A stretch of DNA of 20,886 nucleotides, from positions 1 through 20,886 of the forward strand of contig DXZE01000037.1 in the NCBI GenBank assembly GCA_019415435.1. Direction: 5' to 3'. The notes under the pieces were generated by a model that was not told the DNA's origin, did not search any database, and was given only the letters and a program-made list of their open reading frames with translations. Position numbers and translations under genes: made by a program. Position 1 is the stretch's first letter, and every line of letters starts with the position of its first letter. Shown here in pieces: positions 15,230 to 20,886 of the stretch. Source of the DNA: Erysipelotrichaceae bacterium (GTDB lineage: Bacteria; Bacillota_I; Bacilli_A; Erysipelotrichales; Erysipelotrichaceae).

Positions 15230-16086
15230 TATTGATCAACCTCTTTTTTTCTCGTCAAACGATTCTGTATGAGTGAAATAACTGCTACGAGGATAAAGAA
15301 TATGACAGCTTTTGCCTGTCCTACACCCTGCCATCCTGTTCTTCCATACATCGTTTCAAAAATGTTAAGAGCAAGCAGTTGTGACATTCTGTTTGGCGCA
15401 CCATTTGTTAAAGCAAGGTTTTGATCGAACAGTTTGAATCCGTTTGTCAAAGACAGGAATGTGCATATTGTAATGGTTGGCATCATCATCGGAATGGTTA
15501 CTTTGGTGAGCTTTTGCCAACCTGTTGCGCCATCAATTTCCGCTGCTTCATTCACGTCTTCCGGAATGGACTGCAGCCCAGCTATATAGATAATCATCAT
15601 GTAGCCAATCTGTTGCCAGCAGACGACTATAACCAGTCCCCAGAATGCTGTCCATTCACTTTCCACAATCGTCATGTTGTATTTGGAAAGAATAGCATTG
15701 AAGATCATTAACCAAACATAGGACAGAACAATTCCGCCAATCAGGTTAGGCAAGAAGAAATTAGTACGGAACAAATTCGTTCCTTTAATTCCTTTTGTCA
15801 GGACCATAGCAATGACAAATGAGACAACATTGATAATCACCACCGTTACCAACGTGAATAAGGCTGTATACCATAGAGAATGGATAAACGTTGTATCTAA
15901 TTCTCCGTTAACTACAAAGATCTGTGCATAGTTCTGAAAGCCGACCCAGCTCCAGTTTGTTACAGTAGTAAATTTGCATAAGGAGAGAAAGATTCCATAT
16001 GCAAACGGAGCTACAAACCCAATGAAGAAGGCCGCCATAGTAGGAATCAGAAACACAGGCCAGTATTTTTTTATTGCTTTTTCCAT
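15229..16086 (-). CDS. malF: Maltodextrin ABC transporter permease MalF
   Basis: Partner of MalG in the membrane pore. Its 285 residues contain six or more hydrophobic helices, starting with VFLIPTMAAFFIGFVAPFAY. The EAA loop is VNEAAEIDGATGWQKLTKVT (about residues 177-196). It lacks the long periplasmic insertion of the enterobacterial MalF, as usual in Gram-positives. Only a weak ribosome site (GAAAGG, 11 bases upstream) precedes the ATG, and it lies within a possible hairpin, suggesting lower translation than malE. It is separated from malE by a 121-base gap holding a strong stem-loop. Confidence 0.93.
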   Translation of the reverse strand: MEKAIKKYWPVFLIPTMAAFFIGFVAPFAYGIFLSLCKFTTVTNWSWVGFQNYAQIFVVNGELDTTFIHSLWYTALFTLVTVVIINVVSFVIAMVLTKGIKGTNLFRTNFFLPNLIGGIVLSYVWLMIFNAILSKYNMTIVESEWTAFWGLVIVVCWQQIGYMMIIYIAGLQSIPEDVNEAAEIDGATGWQKLTKVTIPMMMPTITICTFLSLTNGFKLFDQNLALTNGAPNRMSQLLALNIFETMYGRTGWQGVGQAKAVIFFILVAVISLIQNRLTRKKEVDQ

Positions 16087-16093
16087 TTTATTA

Positions 16094-16121
16094 ACTGCCT
16101 TTCATGCAGTGCATTCACTGC
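16094..16121 (-). promoter_or_regulatory. Two alternative hairpins around the malF ribosome site
   Basis: On the mRNA strand GCAGTG-AATG-CACTGC (16121-16106) and ACTGC-ATGAAAG-GCAGT (16110-16094) share the central ACTGC, so they exclude each other. The second would place the malF Shine-Dalgarno GAAAGG in its loop and stem edge. This is a candidate translational control element; no ligand or leader peptide is visible. Confidence 0.4.
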
Positions 16122-16139
16122 TGTGTTTAATTTCAATAA

Positions 16140-16168
16140 AGGGTGAGTGAATCTCTGTCACTCACCCT
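16140..16168 (-). other. Strong stem-loop between malE and malF
   Basis: AGGGTGAGTGA (16140-16150) and TCACTCACCCT (16158-16168) form a perfect 11-bp stem with a 7-base loop. On the mRNA strand it is followed by only a short T-run (TTTATTG), so it may terminate partly or protect the malE transcript 3' end, giving more binding protein than permease. It lies 39 bases past the malE stop. Confidence 0.75.
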
Positions 16169-16207
16169 ATTCAACTTATTTCTTCAGATTTTATTTAGCT
16201 GAATCAA

Positions 16208-17614
16208 TCAGTTGCTGCTGGTAGAATCATCGGCGTGTGCCAGCTTCCACTCAGATGCCCAATCATTTACAAAATGAGTCTTGAAGTCATCCCAGCTGCC
16301 TTTGCCCTTTGTGTAAGCTGTCAAAGGTGCAACAATGTCAGCTCTCCAAGTATCAACGTTAGGTGTAGCATTGAAGCTCCAGTCAACATTTGTCTTGCCA
16401 GCCTTCTGATAATCAGCAACCTTAGCTGCAAGAACATTCTTTGTAGCATAGTCACCTGTGAATGTGTCAAATGGTGTTGTTAATCCCATTGCATTGGTGA
16501 CAGCATCTCTGCCTTCATCACTTGTGATAACCCAGTTGAGGAATGCAAGGGAAGCATCCTGTTCTTTCTTAGAAGCATGAGAGTTGATTGCCCAATAGTT
16601 TTCAGTACCAACTGCAAGACCTTCATTCTTATCATCTACACCAAAGTAGATTGGCATGTAGCCAAGGTCATCAGCTGTAACAAGGTAGCCATTCTCTTCA
16701 TTTGTCAGATTGCCGAATTCCCAGTCACCATTCTGATAGAAGACTGCTTCGCCCATACCAAACTCACCTTCAGCATCGTATGTGCCGTTTTCAAGGTCAG
16801 CCTTGTTAGCAGCTGTATCAGTAGTGTACATATCCCAAACATTCTTAAAGTTGTCCAAGTATGTGCCCTTGATTTCAGGCTCACCAGCAAGAGTATCAGC
16901 ATTATCATCTTTGAATTCATAGTAGAGTTCAATACCAGCTAAGTGGCCGGAGAATCTCCAAGATGAGCCAGAATCCAATCCACTTGATGTCCAGGCTTCT
17001 GTTAATGTTCCATCAAATGCTGTACCAGAGAGAGCTTTATTGATCTCATCGATACGAGACTGAATATCATCAGAAACTTTCTGCAATGTATCGAAGTCCT
17101 TGATATCATCAGGTGATGAAACAACAGCATTATCAAGTCCGCAATATGCATCGAGAATTGTCTTGTTATAGATGATGCCATAAGACTCATAGCAATTAGC
17201 GATACCGGCAACCTTGTCATTGTACTTCAGCTCATAGCTCTTGTCTGTCAGATGATTTTCAAGATCTGATCCAGCAAGATCCAATGTGTAGTCATCCCAT
17301 GTCTGAGCTGCTGCAGTGTTGCCAACATTGAAGATTGTTGGAGCTGTCTTATCATCAGCCATCTGAGATGTCAACTGTGTGTTGTACTCGCCTGAAGCTG
17401 CTGTTACGACTTTAACATTACCGCCGAGGTCATTGTACTTCTTGGCAAGAGCCTGCCAGGCGTCGTTTGTTTCCGGTTTGAAGTTCAGCATATAAACTCT
17501 GTCATTACTAACGGATGCAGAACTCTTTGATGATTTTGCTGCACTGGAGCCGGAAGAACATCCAGCTAACATGGCAGCGGATAATGCAATCGCGAATATC
17601 TTCTTACTATTCAT
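16208..17614 (-). CDS. malE: Maltodextrin-binding lipoprotein (ABC solute-binding protein)
   Basis: Captures maltodextrins outside the cell and hands them to MalF/MalG. The N-terminus is a lipoprotein signal: KK, a hydrophobic stretch, and lipobox LAGC with the lipidated C19, followed by a flexible Ser/Ala/Lys linker. The mature part has family 1 solute-binding features (WQALAKKYNDLGGNVKVVTA; GEAVFYQNGDWEFGNL; NYWAINSHASKKEQDASLAF). Its 468 residues are normal for the family, with many Asp and Trp. Start ATG 17614 has AGGAGGAAAT directly upstream. First gene of the operon, with a leader of about 80 bases from the promoter at 17701-17729. The sugar is inferred from malQ, GH13 and the regulator; a related alpha-glucoside remains possible. 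Confidence 0.9.
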   Translation of the reverse strand: MNSKKIFAIALSAAMLAGCSSGSSAAKSSKSSASVSNDRVYMLNFKPETNDAWQALAKKYNDLGGNVKVVTAASGEYNTQLTSQMADDKTAPTIFNVGNTAAAQTWDDYTLDLAGSDLENHLTDKSYELKYNDKVAGIANCYESYGIIYNKTILDAYCGLDNAVVSSPDDIKDFDTLQKVSDDIQSRIDEINKALSGTAFDGTLTEAWTSSGLDSGSSWRFSGHLAGIELYYEFKDDNADTLAGEPEIKGTYLDNFKNVWDMYTTDTAANKADLENGTYDAEGEFGMGEAVFYQNGDWEFGNLTNEENGYLVTADDLGYMPIYFGVDDKNEGLAVGTENYWAINSHASKKEQDASLAFLNWVITSDEGRDAVTNAMGLTTPFDTFTGDYATKNVLAAKVADYQKAGKTNVDWSFNATPNVDTWRADIVAPLTAYTKGKGSWDDFKTHFVNDWASEWKLAHADDSTSSN

Positions 17615-17662
17615 ATTTCCTCCTGAACGTTGTCTGTAAGCATTTCTTCGTTACCCTCCGGA

Positions 17663-17688
17663 TGGAAACGATTACGGAAACGTTTACA
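17663..17688 (-). promoter_or_regulatory. Two overlapping operator-like sites downstream of the mal promoter
   Basis: CGGAAACGTTTACA (17675-17688) has the AAACGTTT core of LacI/MalR and CcpA operators. TGGAAACGATTACG (17663-17676) is a weaker copy sharing two bases with it. They lie from about seven bases past the expected transcription start, where a bound repressor would block initiation or elongation. Which protein uses which site cannot be told by eye. Confidence 0.65.
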
Positions 17689-17700
17689 GGTTACATTTTT

Positions 17701-17729
17701 ACTATATGTAAGCGCTTGTAAAATGTCAA
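17701..17729 (-). promoter_or_regulatory. Promoter of the maltodextrin operon
   Basis: On the minus strand TTGACA (17724-17729) and TATAGT (17701-17706) are 17 bases apart, a near-consensus vegetative promoter. The malE start codon is about 80 bases past the expected initiation point. Confidence 0.85.
17707..17720. promoter_or_regulatory. CcpA-type cre site inside the promoter spacer
   Basis: TGTAAGCGCTTGTA matches 13 of 14 positions of the usual cre pattern TGWAARCGYTWNCW and lies wholly between -35 and -10. CcpA bound here would repress the operon when preferred sugars are present. MalR binding is an alternative, since the motifs are alike. Confidence 0.75.
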
Positions 17730-17782
17730 TCAATTTTTTGTGAAATTTTTTATGCTCTCAATTGCCAAACTTAATGCAACAG

Positions 17783-17847
17783 TTCTATTGCGTTGAATTA
17801 GGCAAAGAGAAAGTTGCTCTTCTATTGCATTGAATTCGTTCGAATTC
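17783..17847. repeat. 17-bp direct repeats and an adjoining palindrome upstream of the IS30 remnant
   Basis: TTCTATTGCGTTGAATT (17783-17799) and TTCTATTGCATTGAATT (17820-17836) differ at one base and start 37 bases apart. The second runs into GAATTCG-TT-CGAATTC (17832-17847), a perfect 7-bp inverted repeat. They may be part of the left end of the IS30-like element and its transposase promoter region. Confidence 0.5.
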
Positions 17848-17902
17848 GGATAATCATGGTTGGTCAGATATAGCACTGAAAGAATCAGGAGGAACTTTTA
17901 CT

Positions 17903-18870
17903 ATGCCTGATAACAAAAAATATACAAGGCTTACTTTCACACAAAGATTGCAAATCCAGAATAACCTCAATGAAGGTGCTTCTCTTTCCTCTATTGCCCG
18001 TCTTATCGGTGTTTCTGTGACAACTGTATCCAGAGAGATCAAAGCGCATCGCATTGAAGACTGCCATGTGACCAGGTTTCATCATAACAGCTGTATAAAC
18101 CGCAAGGATTGCAAACGGCGCAGCCTCTGCGCAGGCATGGAGAAAATCTGCAGGGAAAAGAATCGCATTTGTTCTCACTGCTCTTTAAACAACTGTAATA
18201 CATCCTGCCATGACTATCAGAAAGAGGTTTGTCACAGACCGGATAAGCCTCCCTATGTATGCAATCATTGCTCTGAGCTGATCCATTCCAAATGTCCTTT
18301 GACCAAATACCTGTATAAAGCTTCTGAAGCTGACAGTGCTGCTGCAGAAGTACGCTCTTCTGCACGCTCTGGCATTAACCTCACTGCTGAGGAACTCAAT
18401 GAGCTGAATGAGTTACTGACCCCAAGAATTCAGAAAGGACAGTCTCTGCATCACATCCTGGCTTCTGAGCCTGCTGTCTTCACGCTCTCAGAAGCGCCAG
18501 GCATATCGTCTGGTTAACAACGGACTGACCAAGGCAAGACCTGTCGATATGCCTCGTGCTGTCCGCATGAATCCCAGGAAACACAAAGCAGCAGAGAAGA
18601 AAGTAGATCGTAACTGCCGCAAAGGAAGAACCTATGATGACTACCTTGCATACATGGCAGCGAACCCAGATGAGGCAGTACTTGAAGGCGATACCGTCGA
18701 AGGCAAAAATTGCATTCTGACTCTGACATGGGTTCAATGGTCATTCCAGGCGGGCTTCTTGCGGGGCCATAACAACTCTGCCTCTGTCACTTTGGTCGTG
18801 AATCAACTGTACGAAACACTTGGCTTTGAAATGTTCCACAAGGTCTTTCCATCTGTATGGCTGATTGACC
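17903..18870 (+). pseudogene. IS30-family transposase, frameshifted and 3'-truncated
   Basis: The start ATG is preceded by AGGAGGA. The N-terminal HTH reads LTFTQRLQIQNNLNEGASLS followed by SIARLIGVSVTTVSREIKAH, which is the IS30 HTH_38 type. A cysteine/histidine-rich stretch follows (CRRKDC-like pairs, CSHCSLNNC, CNHCSEL). The first frame ends at 18515-18517 after a +1 shift near 18495-18503; the gene resumes as YRLVNNGLTKARPVDMPRAV, then DTVEG with the first catalytic Asp, then FQAGFLRGHNNSASVTLVVN and FEMFHKVFP. It breaks off near the second catalytic Asp (LIDRN), where a terminator begins. The last third of the DDE domain with its Glu is missing, so it is dead. It lies between the mal promoter and the SPFH gene. 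Confidence 0.85.
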
Positions 18871-18899
18871 GGAACACCTCCGTGGTGCTCCGGTTTTTT
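18869..18899 (+). terminator. Rho-independent terminator at the end of the IS30 remnant
   Basis: CCGGAACACC (18869-18878) pairs with GGTGCTCCGG (18884-18893) with one mismatch around a 5-base loop, followed by six Ts. It starts where similarity to the transposase stops, so it probably belonged to the sequence upstream of the SPFH gene before the truncation. Confidence 0.85.
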
Positions 18900-18902
18900 C
18901 TA

Positions 18903-18931
18903 TTGACACAGGGATTTCATGATGATATCTT
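18903..18931 (+). promoter_or_regulatory. Promoter of the SPFH/RHH unit with an overlapping inverted repeat
   Basis: TTGACA (18903-18908) and TATCTT (18926-18931) are 17 bases apart. The inverted repeat TGATATC-N5-GATATCA (18923-18941) overlaps the -10, a possible operator; the RHH protein encoded in the same unit is a candidate ligand, by inference only. Confidence 0.55.
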
Positions 18932-18958
18932 TTTGATATCAAAAAAAGAGACGATCTT

Positions 18959-19945
18959 ATGGAAGAAAAGATCTACACAAACAAAAAACTCGGTATGCCT
19001 GTTCTGCTTGCCATCATCGCTGTAATGGCCATCGGCGTCATTCTGCTTGTGGCTGGCATTCAGCAGAATCGTATCCTGTTCGGCATCATTGCGGTTTCTG
19101 CCTGGATCATCAGTTTCATTCTGATGCCTGGTCTTCGTGTGCTTAAGCCCCAGGAAGCATTGGTATTGACATTATTTGGAGATTACATCGGTACCATCCG
19201 TGAACCCGGTTTCTATTTTGTCAATCCCTTCTGTGTATCGGTGAACCCTGCTTCCCGCACACATCTGGCCCAGAGCGGCGATGTCAGTGAGAAAACAAGC
19301 ACTGCCCAGGAAAAAGCAGAGGCTGAAAGCAGCCGCAAGATTTCACTGAAGAGAATGACGTTAAGCAATGGCCGTCAGAAAATCAATGACTGCCTGGGAA
19401 CACCGGTTGAGATTTCCATTGCAGTGATCTGGCAGGTGAAAGATACGGCCAAAGCAGTCTTCAATGTCGATAACTACAAGGAATATCTGTCCCTGCAATG
19501 TGATGCTGCCCTGCGTGATATTGTGCGTATTTATCCGTATGATGTGGCAGAGAATGTGGATACTACCGGTGATGGCATCCCGGATGAAGGCAGTCTGAGA
19601 GGATCGGCCGAAGTGGTGGCGGAACGCATCCGCAACGAAATCCAGAAGAAGGTCGACACTGCCGGTCTGCAGATTCTGGAAGCACGCATCACTTACCTTG
19701 CCTATGCCCCGGAGATTGCTTCGGTTATGCTGCAAAGACAGCAGGCTTCGGCCATCATTGATGCCCGCAAGATGATTGTGGATGGTGCCGTCGGAATGGT
19801 AGAACTTGCCCTGCAGAAGCTGAATGACAACAAGCTTGTAGAACTGGATGATGAAAGGAAAGCCGCAATGGTATCCAACCTCCTTGTTGTCCTGTGCGGC
19901 AATCACGACGCCCAGCCGATTGTCAATACCGGCAGTCTGTATTAA
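18959..19945 (+). CDS. SPFH/band-7 domain membrane protein
   Basis: Stomatin/prohibitin-type protein, usually a membrane scaffold that oligomerises at the inner face or in microdomains. Two hydrophobic segments (about residues 12-33 and 40-57) form an N-terminal hairpin. The SPFH domain follows (KPQEALVLTLFGDYIGTIRE, then PGFYFVNPF; AVIWQVKDTAKAVFNVDNYK; LQCDAALRDIVRIYPYD; a long helix with EVVAERIRNEIQKKVDTAGL and LEARITYLAYAPEIASVMLQ). An inserted Ala/Glu/Lys-rich linker (about 100-130) separates the first strands. The tail DDERKAAMVSNLLVVLCGNH is typical of this prokaryotic subgroup. 328 residues. Its own promoter and terminator-insulated 5' side suggest an independent unit; its stop shares a base with the next ATG. 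The ribosome site is weak (AAAAAGAG). Biological role unknown. Confidence 0.88.
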   Translation: MEEKIYTNKKLGMPVLLAIIAVMAIGVILLVAGIQQNRILFGIIAVSAWIISFILMPGLRVLKPQEALVLTLFGDYIGTIREPGFYFVNPFCVSVNPASRTHLAQSGDVSEKTSTAQEKAEAESSRKISLKRMTLSNGRQKINDCLGTPVEISIAVIWQVKDTAKAVFNVDNYKEYLSLQCDAALRDIVRIYPYDVAENVDTTGDGIPDEGSLRGSAEVVAERIRNEIQKKVDTAGLQILEARITYLAYAPEIASVMLQRQQASAIIDARKMIVDGAVGMVELALQKLNDNKLVELDDERKAAMVSNLLVVLCGNHDAQPIVNTGSLY

Positions 19946-20172
19946 TGACAAAGAAGCAGATTCCGCTGCGGCTTTCCGAGCAGCTCTACGATGCCATTGC
20001 TGCGTGGGCAGAAGATGACTTTCGTTCTGTCAATGGTCAGATCGAATACCTGCTCACCGAATGTGTACGTCAGCGGCGCAGGAATGGCAAGTATGTCAGC
20101 GAGCATCTTGATGAACCTTTAGATATCCCGATTCCAGAGAAAAAGCCGTCAGACTGGAGTGAATCCAATTAG
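19945..20172 (+). CDS. Small Arc/ribbon-helix-helix-like protein paired with SPFH gene
   Basis: The ATG overlaps the SPFH stop (TAATG), giving 75 residues; an upstream in-frame codon at 19894 lies inside the SPFH gene and is less likely. MTKKQIPLRLSEQLYDAIAA followed by WAEDDFRSVNGQIEYLLTEC fits a ribbon-helix-helix (Arc/CopG) DNA-binding fold: a beta strand KQIPLRL, then two helices with the RSVNGQIEYLL signature. The C-terminal tail is charged and proline-rich and may be altered by the IS3-like remnant that begins a few bases after the stop. From memory, SPFH genes of this type are often followed by such a protein in Firmicutes. Co-translation suggests it regulates the unit or binds the SPFH partner; it is not an evident toxin-antitoxin pair. 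Confidence 0.75.
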   Translation: MTKKQIPLRLSEQLYDAIAAWAEDDFRSVNGQIEYLLTECVRQRRRNGKYVSEHLDEPLDIPIPEKKPSDWSESN

Positions 20173-20174
20173 TT

Positions 20175-20886
20175 GGACAAAATAAGTCAGTTAGATTTTA
20201 AGGCTTGACTCCTTGCCTCGCAAGGCGTCAGGCCTTTTCATCTGACTTGAATTCGTTCCGTGTTGTAATAGGCAATATATTCTTCCATGGCTTTCTTCAG
20301 CACATTCAGGCTTTTGAATTCATATTCATGCCCATAGAACATTTCATTCTTCATCTTGCCGAAGAAGTTTTCCATGATTCAGTTGTCCATACAGTTGCTT
20401 TTCTAGACATTGACTGCAAGATCTAATGTTCCTTCAGAATCTGCTGGTACTGCCTCCCCCTGATCACTGTGAAAGATCAGTCCATCCAGAAGATTATTGG
20501 CTGCGAATGCCTTGCTGAGCATATCAGTCGTCTGACAAAAATCGGGACTTGCAGAGATATTGCAGGAGACAATGGAATGATCAAATAAATCGAGAATCGG
20601 TGACAAATACAGTTTGACTGCGGCGATATGAAACTCTGCCACATCTGCGGTCCATATGCAGTTGGTTGTCTCCGGCTTCTTCACTGCCATGCGGTTTCCT
20701 CCTGCCTTTCTTTCTCTCGATAACAGTATAACCTTCAGCGATATATTTCCTGATCCAGTTGACTAACATCCCATTACTGGACAATCCAAGATCAACTGAC
20801 GTTCGTCTTATCGTTTCATGTTGATTCAGGACATGATCAATCGCTGCTTTCTTAAATTCAGGGGAATAGTAAGTCCAGCTATGCTT
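20175..20886 (-). pseudogene. IS3-family (IS150-like) element, decayed, runs off the right edge
   Basis: From the right edge, leftwards: an OrfA-type HTH (YYSPEFKKAAIDHVLNQHE, then LGLSSNGMLVNWIRKYIAEG), which loses register near 20690. OrfB pieces follow: WTADVAEFHIAAVKLYLSPI (first Asp), FAANNLLDGLIFHSDQG (second Asp), then, after frame changes and stops, MENFFGKMKNEMFYGHEYEF (Glu) and EEYIAYYNTERIQVR, a TGA, and KGLTPCEARSQALKSN. So all three DDE residues can be recognised, but in separate frames, and the N-terminal part of orfB is deleted. The element end (TTGGACAAAATAAGTCAG on the plus strand, from about 20173) touches the RHH gene stop codon. No transposition function remains. Confidence 0.82.

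Noticed and set aside
16235..16942. Plus-strand open frames opposite malE
   Set aside because: They lie antisense to the lipoprotein gene and have no starts with ribosome sites or family features.
19945..20172. Antitoxin of a type II toxin-antitoxin system
   Set aside because: The partner is an SPFH membrane protein of 328 residues, not a small toxin, and no toxin-like frame follows; the next DNA is an IS3 remnant.
1..20886. CRISPR array, tRNA, rRNA or prophage genes
   Set aside because: No regularly spaced repeats, no cloverleaf with the usual conserved loops, and no phage structural genes were seen on either strand.

Overview
The window looks like a chromosomal segment of a low-to-moderate-GC Gram-positive gut anaerobe (Firmicutes; a Clostridia or Erysipelotrichia member is plausible, not proven). 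The reasons are strong AGGAGG-type ribosome sites, a lipoprotein sugar-binding protein, CcpA/LacI-type operators, an MsmK-type shared sugar ATPase, and remnants of Tn4451/Tn1549-type conjugative elements. Nothing indicates a phage, plasmid origin, CRISPR array, tRNA or rRNA.

Left third (1-5600): mobile-element debris carrying arsenic resistance. A partial tnpW and a large serine recombinase gene broken by one in-frame TAA run leftwards out of the window. After about 770 bases without a convincing gene come a compact arsR-acr3-arsC operon (minus strand) with its own promoter inside a 14-bp inverted repeat, the C-terminal piece of a conjugative relaxase, and a frameshifted IS66 tnpA. The simplest reading is that arsenic resistance travelled on an integrative element, now decayed, next to a chromosomal transporter gene that lost its 5' end.

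Middle (5600-8190, plus strand): a 5'-truncated, repeatedly frameshifted sodium:neurotransmitter-symporter-family pseudogene, followed 11 nt later by an intact bleomycin-hydrolase-type aminopeptidase C (pepC), whose stop codon lies in a strong terminator.

Centre (8258-17730, minus strand): an eight-gene maltodextrin operon. The order is binding protein (malE-like), permeases malF and malG, LacI/MalR-type regulator, 4-alpha-glucanotransferase malQ, shared ATPase msmK/malK, a YwaF/TMEM164-like membrane gene killed by two in-frame stops, and a GH13 alpha-glucosidase/amylase-type enzyme. One near-consensus promoter upstream of malE has a cre site in its -35/-10 spacer and two more operator-like sites just downstream. 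Intercistronic hairpins after malE, before malF and before the regulator probably set expression ratios. Together the genes import maltodextrins and split or rearrange them inside the cell.

Right end (17730-20886): a decayed IS30-family transposase stops exactly where a rho-independent terminator begins. Next is a promoter driving a two-gene unit, an SPFH/band-7 membrane protein overlapping by one base a 75-residue ribbon-helix-helix-like protein, which directly abuts a decayed IS3-family (IS150-like) element running out of the window. The SPFH/RHH pair is the least understood intact module here.
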